Counted from the stretch's first letter, positions 35,355-44,544 are shown. The stretch is DNA of 64,000 nt from Roseivirga sp. (GCA_021404565.1 JAAWWF010000006.1:124001-188000); one strand, 5' to 3'. Program-made: numbers and translations. Notes: generated from the letters alone by a model not told the origin.

Positions 35355-36395
35355 TTACTGCTTTGAAAATTTTCCATCTGTGCTAATTCGCAAGTCTGAC
35401 TCAGGAAAATCAGCACCTGAAAGACTGCGAATCAAACGAATGGCTTTACCACTGGGATCAAAGACCGCAATACCTCGCCCCACCTGCTTTGTGGGGATAA
35501 TAGAGCCCGCCTTCAGGTTTCCTGTTTGCAGGTCAAGCTCTATGTCCATGATCGCAGAGTTTCCTCTCACATCGCGAATATTCACATTACCATGAGTAAG
35601 AAAATTCCCAAGAGAGTAAATAATCAACTTGTCATTGTAGAGATCAATACCACGTAGCACATGCGGGCCATGGCCTATCACCAGGTCAGCCCCTGCATCA
35701 ATAACCGAACGGGAGAATTGTACCAGGTTACCCCGGTTCTCGCCATAATAGGTCTCAGTCTCATCTTTCACATGTTGGGCGTCCAGTCCCTCAGCGCCAC
35801 CGTGGAAGGACACTATGACCAGGTCACACTTCGCATTCAGATCGGTAATCACCTTTGTGGCTGTGGCCAGGTCAGACACTCTGTAAGAGATACTTGAAGT
35901 GCCAAAAGCTGCAATGCCAATTTTTTTACCCTTGACCTCTAGAATTACGGGAGCCTTTTTGGCTGCGTAAGCGATGTCTTTGTCATCGAGCATCTTTTTG
36001 GTATGCGACACTCCGGCAGACCCATAATCTGAGTTATGATTATTGTCCATGCTCATCACGCTGAAGTGCATATCTTTGAGGGCCTGAGCGTACTTATCCG
36101 GCATACCGAATTCGTAACATCTACCGGCTTTTCTGGAGGCTTCACTGCATTTGCGTGGTTCTACGCCATCGGTAATAAACACACCTTCCAGATTGCCAAA
36201 AGTAATGTCTGCATCGTCCAGATAACTCGCTATGGAATCGGCAAACACCTCACCGTTACCCTTGGGCATAATAGGGCGGGGGGTTACTGAACCCAGCATA
36301 ACATCACCTACTGCTTTGATCCGCAGGGTTTGTGAGTTTGCCTGAAAGGCAAGGCAAATTGAAAAAGCGATAAGTATGGCTTTTGAAAACTTCAT
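35355..36395 (-). CDS. CapA family protein, exported metallophosphoesterase fold
   Basis: A 346-residue protein with a signal peptide (MKFSKAILIAFSICLAFQANS). Motifs of the CapA/poly-gamma-glutamate family: KAVGDVMLGSV (metal Asp), GNLEGV (Asn), SMDNNHNSDYG, VIVSFHGG (His) and VIGHGPHVLRGIDLY with two further His ligands. CapA-like proteins release or polymerise gamma-glutamyl chains; several Bacteroidota relatives lack a gene neighbourhood for capsule synthesis, as here. It sits between an M23 peptidase gene (17 bases) and merR, on the same strand. Role in envelope polymer handling is inferred. Confidence 0.87.
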   Translation of the reverse strand: MKFSKAILIAFSICLAFQANSQTLRIKAVGDVMLGSVTPRPIMPKGNGEVFADSIASYLDDADITFGNLEGVFITDGVEPRKCSEASRKAGRCYEFGMPDKYAQALKDMHFSVMSMDNNHNSDYGSAGVSHTKKMLDDKDIAYAAKKAPVILEVKGKKIGIAAFGTSSISYRVSDLATATKVITDLNAKCDLVIVSFHGGAEGLDAQHVKDETETYYGENRGNLVQFSRSVIDAGADLVIGHGPHVLRGIDLYNDKLIIYSLGNFLTHGNVNIRDVRGNSAIMDIELDLQTGNLKAGSIIPTKQVGRGIAVFDPSGKAIRLIRSLSGADFPESDLRISTDGKFSKQ

Positions 36396-36412
36396 AGAAG
36401 CAATAAAATGAA

Positions 36413-37405
36413 TTAACGATTCGAATAAGAGCCCAAAGACTGGTTCTCTATAGAAGATAAACGCAGAATCTCTTCATATTCTGTTGCGTTCAGGTCTTTA
36501 TAAAAATAATTGACGGGATTTACGGCCTTACCGTTGATATGCACCTCGTAGTGCAGGTGAGGGGCAGTAGATTTCCCTGTATTGCCCACAAAGCCAATGA
36601 GGTCACCACGCTTGATCTTCTGACCTGATCTTACATTGAACTGGCTCATATGCCCGTACAGTGTTTCATAGCCAAAGCCATGATCAATCATGATATGCTT
36701 ACCAAAGCCGGTGAAGCTTGAGCGCGTATATTTAACTACACCGTCACCTGTGGCATAGATGGGTGTGCCCTTAGGAGCAGAAAAATCCGTTCCATAGTGC
36801 ATCTTCTTTACTTTCAAAACCGGATCTGTTCTGCGACCAAAGCCGGAAGAGAGTCTCCTGAGCTCTTTATTACTCACGGGTTGAATGGCCGGCATCGACT
36901 GATATAAAAGTTCCTTGTTTAGTGCCAGCTCCATAATTTCATCATATGATTTGGTCTGTATATACGCTTTCTTTTTCACGCGATCAATCTTCTCCATGGT
37001 GCTGACCACAAGCTTTTTGTTAGAGAGGTCACTCTCCAGTATCTCACGATATTTGAGGATGCCCCCTGAACCCGCTTCGCGAACAGAGTTGGGGATGGGT
37101 TCCGCTTCAAAAACTACCCGATATACATTATCATCCTTTTCCTGCAACACATCCAGCATCTTCTCCATGTTATCGAGCTGATTCTGAGTGTATTCGAATT
37201 TCCCTGTCAGGTTTTCAATTTCCCTGGCCTGTTCCATGGTTTTGGGCGTTTCGAAGTACTGGCTAAGCACAAAAACAATCGCCACGGCAAAAACCAGCAC
37301 AAGGGATAGAAAGCCCAGTGCATTGATGACTACATCACGTTTTTTGACCTGAATACGCTCGTATTTGCAGGTCTCTGTATCGTAGTAATATTTTATTCTG
37401 GCCAT
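36413..37405 (-). CDS. Membrane-anchored M23 family cell-wall endopeptidase
   Basis: A 330-residue protein with an N-terminal membrane helix (about 27-49), a coiled-coil region (about 60-130) and a C-terminal LytM domain. Metal motif HYGTDFSAPKGTPIYA (HxxxD), then GYETLYGHMSQFNVRSGQ and PHLHYEVHINGKAVNP (HxH) are all intact, so the enzyme should cleave peptidoglycan peptides. It is the first gene of a likely four-gene minus-strand run with capA, merR and dprA. The alaS gene diverges from it; the two starts are 116 bases apart. Possible cell-division or elongation role. Confidence 0.92.
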   Translation of the reverse strand: MARIKYYYDTETCKYERIQVKKRDVVINALGFLSLVLVFAVAIVFVLSQYFETPKTMEQAREIENLTGKFEYTQNQLDNMEKMLDVLQEKDDNVYRVVFEAEPIPNSVREAGSGGILKYREILESDLSNKKLVVSTMEKIDRVKKKAYIQTKSYDEIMELALNKELLYQSMPAIQPVSNKELRRLSSGFGRRTDPVLKVKKMHYGTDFSAPKGTPIYATGDGVVKYTRSSFTGFGKHIMIDHGFGYETLYGHMSQFNVRSGQKIKRGDLIGFVGNTGKSTAPHLHYEVHINGKAVNPVNYFYKDLNATEYEEILRLSSIENQSLGSYSNR

Positions 37406-37429
37406 TAAGAATCCTTTATGAAATTCCCC

Positions 37430-37437
37430 TAATTTTG
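37430..37437 (+). promoter_or_regulatory. Candidate -7 element of alaS
   Basis: TAATTTTG is an exact match to the Bacteroidota -7 consensus TAnnTTTG, about 84 bases before alaS. No TTG is seen at the expected -33 spacing. Confidence 0.45.
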
Positions 37438-37491
37438 TGCCTTTATTGTAGAAAGCACGGACTTTCAGTCAAAAGTACTAAAAATTAACAA

Positions 37492-37505
37492 TACGCCTTG
37501 GCGTA
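37492..37505. promoter_or_regulatory. 14-base inverted repeat before alaS
   Basis: TACGCC and GGCGTA are exact inverted arms separated by two bases, ending 15 bases before the alaS ATG and about 55 bases downstream of the candidate -7 element. This is a plausible operator; autorepression by AlaS on a palindrome is known in E. coli, but no such link is shown here. Confidence 0.45.
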
Positions 37506-37520
37506 GCTAAAAAGTCAAGC

Positions 37521-40154
37521 ATGGAATCTAAGCAGATCAGGTCACGCTTTATAGAATTCTTTGAGTCAAAATCTCATCATTTTGTACCCTCGGCCCCGAT
37601 GGTAATACAGAATGATCCTACTCTGATGTTTACCAATGCTGGTATGAACCAGTTCAAAGATTTTTTCCTCGGCAATGCCCAGGCAGACTACAACCGTGTA
37701 GCCAATAGCCAGAAATGCCTGCGCGTATCGGGTAAGCACAACGATCTGGAAGAGGTAGGTATCGATACCTATCACCACACCATGTTTGAAATGCTGGGCA
37801 ACTGGTCTTTCGGTAATTACTTTAAGAAAGAGGCCATCGCCTGGGCTTGGGAGCTTTTGACAGAGGTTTATGGCTTGCCAAAGGACAGGCTTTATATCAG
37901 TGTTTTTGAAGGAGATAAATCAGAAGACCTGGCCTTCGATCAGGAAGCTTTTGACTTTTGGAAAGCTTATGTTGATGAATCGCGTATCCTTGGAGGCGAT
38001 AAGAAAGACAATTTCTGGGAGATGGGAGAGACGGGGCCATGCGGACCTTGCTCTGAGATTCATATCGATCTGAGATCGGAAGAAGAGATTGCTAAAGTTT
38101 CCGGTAAAGATCTGGTGAATCAGGATCATCCCGAGGTTATTGAGATATGGAACCTCGTATTTATGCAATACCATCGCAAGGCGGACAGAAGCCTGATCAA
38201 CCTGCCTGCACAGCATATTGATACAGGAATGGGCTTTGAGCGACTGGCAATGGCCTTGCAGGGTAAGAAATCTAACTACGATACAGATATTTTCATGCCT
38301 CTGATCGAGTTTGTGGCAAAGAAGGCAGGAGTAAGCTATAAAGACGATGAGCAGACTGATATTGCGCTGCGCGTAATTGTTGATCATATCAGGGCCATAG
38401 CTTTCGCTATTGCAGATGGTCAGTTGCCATCAAACAACAAAGCGGGCTATGTGATTCGCAGGATTCTCAGAAGGGCCGTTCGCTACGGTTATACCTTCCT
38501 CAATTTCAGAGAGCCCTTTATGCACGAATTACTGCCGATTCTTTCCAGGCAGTTTGAAGGTGTATTTGATGAACTCGTGAGCCAGGCTGACTTTATCGCG
38601 AGGGTGGTAAAAGAAGAAGAGTCTTCTTTCCTCCGAACATTAGAGAGTGGCTTGAAAAGACTGGATCAGGTGAAAGCTTCCATGGCTGAGAAGGGTGAAA
38701 AGACCATTGATGGCAGGGTCGTATTTGAGCTGAATGATACTTTCGGTTTTCCTCTGGATCTCACCGCTTTGATTGCGAGCGAAAATGGTTTGACCATTGA
38801 TGAGCAGGGTTTTAAGCAAGCCATGGCAGAGCAAAAGCAGCGCTCTAAAGCTGATGCTGCGCAGGAAAAGGGAGATTGGATCGCTGTAAACGATGAAGAT
38901 ACAGTTGACTTTGTGGGCTATGATAGCACTGATTCTGAGGCACATATCATTAAGTATCGCGAGATCAAGGAAAAGAAAGGCAAAGTATATCAGGTCGTGC
39001 TGGATAAAACTCCTTTTTATGGGGAAAGTGGCGGACAGGTAGGAGATACCGGTACACTGACCAGCGATACGGAAACTATCAGGGTGCTGGATACGCAGAA
39101 GGAAAACGACCTCATTGTACTCTATACGGATAAAATTCCAGCCAGTCCGGAAGCAAACTTTCAGGCTGCTGTGAACGTGCCCAGAAGGGATTTGATTCGT
39201 AATAACCACTCTGCCACACACCTGCTGCACCAGGCACTGACAGATATACTGGGTACGCATGTGCAGCAAAAAGGCTCACTGGTATCAGATAGCGTATTGC
39301 GTTTTGACTTCTCACACTTTGCTAAAGTAGAGGCTGAACAATTGTCTGAAATTGAGCGCATTGTTAATGACCACATCCGCAAAAACATCAAGCTGGATGA
39401 AAAGAGAAATGTGCCGATTGAGGATGCCAAAGCATTGGGCGCTACGGCACTCTTTGGTGAGAAATATGGCGAGTTTGTAAGGGTCATCACCTTTGATCCC
39501 GAGTATTCGGTAGAGCTTTGCGGTGGCACTCACGTAAGGGCTACAGGTGATATTGGTATGTTCAAAATCACCTCTGAAGGAGCTGTGGCAGCGGGAGTAA
39601 GAAGAATTGAAGCTTTAACCGGGCCAAAGGCCTTTGCTTATGTGCAGGAGCAGGAACGGCTGATGAAAGAGGTTAAGGAGCTGCTTAAGAATCCAAAGGA
39701 TTTGACCAAGGCGGTCAGTTCACTACTGGAAGAGCAAAAGAAGCTTTCAAAGGAAATTGAAGGCTTGCATGCAAAGCAATCAGGTCAGGTGAAAGAAGGG
39801 CTGTTGCAGGATGTAAAAGAAGAGAATGGAGTAGCCGCGGTCATTGCTAAGATTGCAGTACCCAATGCTGATGCACTGAAGAAACTTTCTTTTGAGCTTA
39901 AAAATGAAGTCGACAATCTCTTTGCGGTTTTGGCCGCTGATGTAGCCGGAAAACCTCAGATTGCCGTGGTGATCTCAGAAGCTTTGGTATCGGGTAAAGG
40001 CTTGAATGCGGGTCAACTGGTAAGAGAGCTCGCCAGGGAGATCAAAGGTGGAGGAGGCGGTCAACCCTTCTTTGCTACGGCCGGTGGTAAAGACCTGGAC
40101 GGACTGGATGCAGTAGTGTCAAAAGCTAACGAAATTCTCTCAGGCATTGAGTGA
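37521..40154 (+). CDS. alaS: Alanyl-tRNA synthetase
   Basis: An 877-residue enzyme of normal length that charges tRNA-Ala. The class II catalytic core occupies the first 450 residues (FFESKSHHFVPSAPMV, LMFTNAGMNQFKDFFLG, and GPCGPCSEIHID). The editing domain has NNHSATHLLHQAL (HxxxH zinc motif) and VELCGGTHVRATGDIGMF (CxxxH), and the C-Ala domain has GGGGGQPFFATAGGKD near the end. It overlaps gatB by eight bases, so alaS-gatB-tlpA look like one operon. No T-box or other leader is seen; a palindrome lies just before the start. Confidence 0.97.
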   Translation: MESKQIRSRFIEFFESKSHHFVPSAPMVIQNDPTLMFTNAGMNQFKDFFLGNAQADYNRVANSQKCLRVSGKHNDLEEVGIDTYHHTMFEMLGNWSFGNYFKKEAIAWAWELLTEVYGLPKDRLYISVFEGDKSEDLAFDQEAFDFWKAYVDESRILGGDKKDNFWEMGETGPCGPCSEIHIDLRSEEEIAKVSGKDLVNQDHPEVIEIWNLVFMQYHRKADRSLINLPAQHIDTGMGFERLAMALQGKKSNYDTDIFMPLIEFVAKKAGVSYKDDEQTDIALRVIVDHIRAIAFAIADGQLPSNNKAGYVIRRILRRAVRYGYTFLNFREPFMHELLPILSRQFEGVFDELVSQADFIARVVKEEESSFLRTLESGLKRLDQVKASMAEKGEKTIDGRVVFELNDTFGFPLDLTALIASENGLTIDEQGFKQAMAEQKQRSKADAAQEKGDWIAVNDEDTVDFVGYDSTDSEAHIIKYREIKEKKGKVYQVVLDKTPFYGESGGQVGDTGTLTSDTETIRVLDTQKENDLIVLYTDKIPASPEANFQAAVNVPRRDLIRNNHSATHLLHQALTDILGTHVQQKGSLVSDSVLRFDFSHFAKVEAEQLSEIERIVNDHIRKNIKLDEKRNVPIEDAKALGATALFGEKYGEFVRVITFDPEYSVELCGGTHVRATGDIGMFKITSEGAVAAGVRRIEALTGPKAFAYVQEQERLMKEVKELLKNPKDLTKAVSSLLEEQKKLSKEIEGLHAKQSGQVKEGLLQDVKEENGVAAVIAKIAVPNADALKKLSFELKNEVDNLFAVLAADVAGKPQIAVVISEALVSGKGLNAGQLVRELAREIKGGGGGQPFFATAGGKDLDGLDAVVSKANEILSGIE

Positions 40155-41613
40155 TATAAAAAACCTTCTTAAACAAGCTGGTTATCAGGCAACTATCGGT
40201 CTTGAAGTGCATGTGCAGTTAAATACTCAGAGCAAGCTCTTTGCACCCGATTCCAACACCATGACGGAAGAGCCAAATACCCACATAAGCCCTATTACCA
40301 TGGGGCATCCGGGGACCTTACCCATGCTGAATGAAGGGGTGTTGAAGAAGGCCATTATGATGGGGCTTGCCTGTGATTGTGAGATCATCCAACAGAATCA
40401 CTTTGCCCGTAAAAATTACTTTTATCCCGATTTGCCGAAAGGTTATCAGATCACACAGGACAAGACACCGATCTGCATGGGAGGTCGGGTGGCACTTTTT
40501 GCGGATGGCTTGTCAAAAGAGTACGCAGCATTGCATCATATCCATCTGGAAGAAGATGCAGGCAAATCGATTCACGATGAGGGTACTGATACCCTGATCG
40601 ACCTCAATCGCGCGGGTACTCCACTGATTGAGATTGTGACAGAGCCGCAAATGGAAGAAGCAGGAGAGGCGGCAGCTTTGCTTCAGGAGATCAGGCGTAT
40701 CGTGCGCTACCTGGATATCTCAGGCGGCAATATGGAGAATGGTGAATTGCGTTGTGATGCCAATATTTCCATTAAGCCAGTAGATGCACAGGAGCTTGGC
40801 AATAAAGTGGAGGTCAAGAATATGAACTCCATCAACAATGTGCGTAAGGCGATTGATTTTGAGATCAGACGTCAGCTGGAGATGGTGAAGAACAAAGAGG
40901 AAATTCTGATAGAAACCAGGACCTTTGATGCGAGCAACGGCCATACCTATGGCATGAGGTTTAAGGAAACGATGAACGATTATCGTTATTTCCCGGACCC
41001 GGACCTGCCACCTGTTGAGATAGCAGATGATTATTTAGCTGAGATCACCTCAACTTTGCCTCCACTGCCCACCCAGCTGAGGGCAAAATTCAGATCGGAA
41101 TATCAGTTGAGCGACTATGATGTGGCACTTTTAACAGAAGAAAAGGAAACTGCTGCCTTTTTTGATGCGTTATGTCAGTGTACCCGTAATTATAAAGCTG
41201 CTGCCAACTGGATAAATGGTCCGCTGAAGGGTTTGCTGAATGATAAGGGTATTGGTATTGAACAAAGCGGTGCTTCACCGGAAAAACTTGCCGGACTTAT
41301 CGAAATGGTTGATAAAAATCAGTTGAGCTTTTCGATTGCCTCGCAGCGGGTCTTACCTGTTTTGCTGGACTCAGAAGACACAGCCCTGGCCATTGCAGGC
41401 AGGCTTAATTTACTGATGATTGGCAATGAGAATGAATTGTCAGGTTTGGTAAAAGAGGTATTGCTATCTTTACCCAATAAGGTGGCCGCCTTTAAGAAGG
41501 GTAAAAAGGGTCTGATGGGACTTTTTATGGGAGAAGTGATGAAGAAGAGTAAGGGAAAGGCCGACCCTAAAAAGTTACAGCAGCTATTGCAAAAAGCATT
41601 AAACGAAGAGTAA
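40147..41613 (+). CDS. gatB: Glutamyl/aspartyl-tRNA amidotransferase subunit B
   Basis: A 488-residue GatB protein, part of the GatCAB complex converting Glu-tRNA-Gln and Asp-tRNA-Asn. Opening GLEVHVQLNTQSKLFAPD, then GHPGTLPMLNEGVLK, RKNYFYPDLPKGYQI, HLEEDAGKS, DLNRAGTPLIEIVTEP, RCDANIS and YRYFPDPDLPPV cover the kinase-like part; the end is the tRNA-binding YqeY-type domain (residues about 340-485). A TTG at 40147 within the alaS end is the start. GatA and GatC are not in the window. The next gene starts with TAATG overlap. Confidence 0.96.
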   Translation: MSDIKNLLKQAGYQATIGLEVHVQLNTQSKLFAPDSNTMTEEPNTHISPITMGHPGTLPMLNEGVLKKAIMMGLACDCEIIQQNHFARKNYFYPDLPKGYQITQDKTPICMGGRVALFADGLSKEYAALHHIHLEEDAGKSIHDEGTDTLIDLNRAGTPLIEIVTEPQMEEAGEAAALLQEIRRIVRYLDISGGNMENGELRCDANISIKPVDAQELGNKVEVKNMNSINNVRKAIDFEIRRQLEMVKNKEEILIETRTFDASNGHTYGMRFKETMNDYRYFPDPDLPPVEIADDYLAEITSTLPPLPTQLRAKFRSEYQLSDYDVALLTEEKETAAFFDALCQCTRNYKAAANWINGPLKGLLNDKGIGIEQSGASPEKLAGLIEMVDKNQLSFSIASQRVLPVLLDSEDTALAIAGRLNLLMIGNENELSGLVKEVLLSLPNKVAAFKKGKKGLMGLFMGEVMKKSKGKADPKKLQQLLQKALNEE

Positions 41614-42728
41614 TGATTAAGAAGGTTTTGTCGTTGGCGATTATCGCATTGTTGTCAGCTTGTGCGGCAACAAAAGAGGATGGTGTCGTAAAGATTACCG
41701 GTAAGATCAAGAATCCTATTCCGCAGGGAGAGGTAATGCTTGAGCGCTTTGAGGTGGGACAGGCCGTACCTGTGACCACCGTAAACTCTGATCACGAGGG
41801 TAATTTTGAAATTGAAGTAGATGTAGCCGAGCCTGGTTTCTACCGGATCAATGTATATGGTCAGCAATTTGAAACCCTGGTCTTGAACAAAGACAACCTT
41901 AAGGTAGAGGCCGATGGTCAAGGTGGAAGTGAAATTTCCGTTACCGGTTCCAAAGACATGAAATACCTGGATGAGGTGAACGGCTATATGGAAGGATATG
42001 CCCAGGTAGTGACTGACTTCAATCAACGATACATGAAAGCCAGGCAGGCCGGTGATACTGAGCTGGTCAACGATCTGACCGATGAAGGCATGGCCCTGGA
42101 GACTGAAAAAGTAGCAAAGCTCAAAAAAATGGCCTGGGGCTACGATGGCTCTTTAGTGGCCCTTTTGATTACCGACTTCTTTCAGAATAAAACAGACGAA
42201 TATTACTTTCTTGACAGCTTGGCGAACAAGTTGACCAAAGAAATCCCCGGCTCAAGCCAGGTAGAGATGTTTACGAATAACCTCCAGTACTTCAGACCTG
42301 CCGTAGGCATGGGCGATGTAGCCCCGGACATTGCTTTACCAACACCAGATGGTGAAGAAAAAAAGCTCTCCGATCTGAGAGGGAAATACGTGCTCCTCGA
42401 TTTCTGGGCCGGCTGGTGCGGACCTTGTCGTAGAGAAAACCCTAATGTTGTTGCCATGTACAACAAGTACAACGAGAAGGGATTTGAGGTATTTAGCGTA
42501 TCACTGGACAGAACCCGTGACCGCTGGGTAGGGGCCATCAGCAAGGATGGACTGAGCTGGGATAATCATGTATCCGATCTTAAATACTTCCAGTCTTCGG
42601 CTGCTATTGAGTACAAAGTGAATGCTATTCCTTTTGCGCTGTTGCTTGATCCTGAAGGACGTGTAATTGGTAAAAACCTGAGAGGAAGATCACTGCAGGC
42701 CAAGCTTGCCAGTATTTTCGGGGAGTAA
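41613..42728 (+). CDS. TlpA-like thioredoxin-fold lipoprotein with DUF4369-type domain
   Basis: A 371-residue protein with an N-terminal lipobox (LSLAIIALLSACAAT, Cys about 17), a beta-rich domain of about 100 residues (KITGKIKNPIPQGEVMLERF) similar to DUF4369, a helical middle, and a thioredoxin domain from about 235 with FWAGWCGPCRRENPNVV (CxxC). Periplasmic disulfide or thiol exchange is the expected role, as in Bacteroidota TlpA/ResA proteins. The start overlaps the gatB stop by one base (TAATG), so it rides on the alaS-gatB transcript. Confidence 0.9.
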   Translation: MIKKVLSLAIIALLSACAATKEDGVVKITGKIKNPIPQGEVMLERFEVGQAVPVTTVNSDHEGNFEIEVDVAEPGFYRINVYGQQFETLVLNKDNLKVEADGQGGSEISVTGSKDMKYLDEVNGYMEGYAQVVTDFNQRYMKARQAGDTELVNDLTDEGMALETEKVAKLKKMAWGYDGSLVALLITDFFQNKTDEYYFLDSLANKLTKEIPGSSQVEMFTNNLQYFRPAVGMGDVAPDIALPTPDGEEKKLSDLRGKYVLLDFWAGWCGPCRRENPNVVAMYNKYNEKGFEVFSVSLDRTRDRWVGAISKDGLSWDNHVSDLKYFQSSAAIEYKVNAIPFALLLDPEGRVIGKNLRGRSLQAKLASIFGE

Positions 42729-42758
42729 GGCAGACTTAAGACTACACTCTATTCTCTA

Positions 42759-42873
42759 ACGTCATTGCGATAAGGTCGCAGCGCAGCGAAGTAATGTGTT
42801 GTTGGTATTCGCATGTGGCTATACCCATATCTACTCGGAGATCGCCATGGTCATAGGCTGAGGGTTGTCAGAT
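42759..42873. repeat. Degenerate copy of a common GTCATTGCGA interspersed repeat
   Basis: AACGTCATTGCGATAAGG at 42759-42776 and the later GGAGATCGCCATGGTCAT at 42838-42855 resemble the ends of the widespread intergenic repeat with GTCATTGCGAG and GGAGATTGCC motifs. The middle AGCGCAGCGAAGTAATG is also typical. The resemblance is by eye, and the element is eroded. It lies in the gap between the tlpA and psi-like genes, which converge. Confidence 0.45.
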
Positions 42874-42912
42874 AGCTTCTTCGCGAAGATGGACAGGAAT
42901 GTCGGACAGTGT

Positions 42913-43557
42913 TTAAAACATTCCCTTCAACGCTCCCCAAAGTGCCTTTTTCATCTCTATGTTTTGAGCAATAGCAGAGAGGGCATCCGCTCTCAAATAG
43001 TTTTTACCCTTGACCTGGCTAAGCTGATAGAGAGGTGCATTGTTGAGCTCTGTCACCCTGTTGGTGCCAAAAGCGATCAGATGACGATGATTTTGTTCAG
43101 ACAGCAATGCCTCAATTTGTTCAGTATTTGCTTCTCTGACGTTTACCAGCAGCACATCATCGAGCGAACGCTTCACCGCTCCCATAATCTTTTCCAACAG
43201 AGCCTTTAGCGGAGCTTCTAGTACAGCTTCATCTGATTCAACAAGCAGCAGACAGTGCTTAAGATTATTACCTTCTGTCGGCAAAGGCTTCAGGTAAACA
43301 GGCTCTGGTTCTTTGGCGATCATAGGCGGTGCCGGATCTACAGTGGGAGTAACTGGTTTGGCAGTTGGTGCAGGCTCAGGAGCTTCTGTTTTTGGTGCCG
43401 GAGCATCGGCAACAGGAGCAGGGCTTGGTGTTGGAGCTACTGCAGGTTCAACTGCTGTTGAAGTCGCGGGTGCTTCTGCCTGAAGTAATTTCTGTTCTTC
43501 CTTAATAACATAGATATCCTCTGTGATAAAATGTGGTAGAAAAGAATAATCAGACAT
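42913..43557 (-). CDS. Hypothetical protein with Pro/Ala linker and a possible DNA polymerase III psi-like domain
   Basis: A 214-residue protein. Residues 1-25 are a short ordered start, residues about 27-90 a low-complexity Pro/Ala/Glu linker, and residues about 97-214 a compact alpha/beta domain. The last part (CLLLVESDEAVLEAPLKALL, SLDDVLLVN, HLIAFGTNRVTEL and ALSAIAQNIEMKKALWGAL) parallels the layout of the E. coli HolD protein (psi), which also ends in a pattern of strand, GTD-like turn and a helix with K/R and ALW. This is a visual resemblance only. If right, it would be a clamp-loader accessory or related protein. No linked genes help. Confidence 0.55.
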   Translation of the reverse strand: MSDYSFLPHFITEDIYVIKEEQKLLQAEAPATSTAVEPAVAPTPSPAPVADAPAPKTEAPEPAPTAKPVTPTVDPAPPMIAKEPEPVYLKPLPTEGNNLKHCLLLVESDEAVLEAPLKALLEKIMGAVKRSLDDVLLVNVREANTEQIEALLSEQNHRHLIAFGTNRVTELNNAPLYQLSQVKGKNYLRADALSAIAQNIEMKKALWGALKGMF

Positions 43558-43636
43558 GAGGCGGATTAACGTTTAGCGTTGGATGTTTAAAGTTAACCAA
43601 GAACCTTAAACATAAAACACCTGAACATTAAACTGT

Positions 43637-44152
43637 TCAGTCAAAAATGCTTTTCAATTCAGTAGCGTCCTCCGGCTTCATACGCTTGGCCAGGACTAGT
43701 CTTAGCTGTCTTCTTCGCAAGGCACCTTCAAACAGCTCTTTTTCCTCAGCTGTTTCCGGTACCAGTTCAGGTACATCAATCGGGCGACCTCCCTGGTCAA
43801 CTGCCACAAAGGTAAAGAAGGCACTATGACTCTTAAATTTGGTGCCCGAGGGGATATTCTCGGCAAACACCTCGATATAGACCTCCATCGAAGAGTTAAA
43901 GGCACGGGTTACCTTGGCAGTCAGTGTTACCACATCTCCCAGCTGAATAGGGTTGCGGAAAGAAATATTATCAGCAGAAGCCGTTACCACAATGCGATTA
44001 GAGTGCTTTTGGGCAGAAATGGCAGAAACTACATCCATCCAGTGCATTAGTCTTCCTCCCATCAGGTTGTTCAGCGTATTGGTATCATTAGGCAGTACCA
44101 ACTCGGTCATGGTAACCCATGAATCTGAACAAGTTTTCGTCTTCTTTCCCAT
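43637..44152 (-). CDS. Acyl-CoA thioesterase, hotdog fold
   Basis: A 171-residue protein of the YciA/BFIT type hotdog family. TMTELVLPNDTNTLNNLMGG has the N/D region for catalysis, with RLMHWMDVVSAISAQKH and IVVTASADNISFRNPIQLGDVV following. These enzymes hydrolyse acyl-CoA esters in the cytoplasm. A TTG seven codons upstream is an alternative start; ATG 44152 was chosen because it fits family length. The long C-terminal helix (EKELFEGALRRRQLRLV) is common to this group. No gene neighbour suggests a pathway. Confidence 0.88.
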   Translation of the reverse strand: MGKKTKTCSDSWVTMTELVLPNDTNTLNNLMGGRLMHWMDVVSAISAQKHSNRIVVTASADNISFRNPIQLGDVVTLTAKVTRAFNSSMEVYIEVFAENIPSGTKFKSHSAFFTFVAVDQGGRPIDVPELVPETAEEKELFEGALRRRQLRLVLAKRMKPEDATELKSIFD

Positions 44153-44544
44153 AGTTTCTTTCGTTGGCTGCAAAATTACGCAGCGGTTTGATGATATCTA
44201 TGGTGAAAACGCATTTTGAATGAAAATAATTCGGCACTCCTGACGGAATGTTGAAGGGGGGATTTTGAATGTTGGATGGAGGGCTTGGGATTATTATTAG
44301 GGCCTGAATGATACTTCCTGTATAATGTTTTATGATAAGCGAGATATTTCGCTCACCTCCGCTTGGCATTAACCTCCCTGATATTCTGATAACTAATAAC
44401 TGTTAAAACCATAACCGTCTGATCTGCGATACTGACGGAGTATGTACCAACCAATAACGACTAACCAATCAACTAATAACCTGCCCGCAAAACCTCTTGT
44501 CGACTGACTCGACACTGCTGACCGAACAATCCGCAAAAGAAAAT
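44153..44544. other. 392-base gap between thioesterase and pcm, no gene
   Basis: Both flanking genes are on the minus strand. The interval is A/C-rich in part (44385-44490), with two exact copies of AACTAATAAC at 44391-44400 and 44471-44480, and many variations of CCAATAAC/CTAACCAATC. It shows no coding frame, no tRNA and no clear terminator. Such G-poor spacers recur in this genome (also 5941-5983). Confidence 0.45.

Noticed and set aside
38640-39269. 209-codon frame antisense to alaS
   Set aside because: Shadow of the alaS editing domain; no family motif and no start context.
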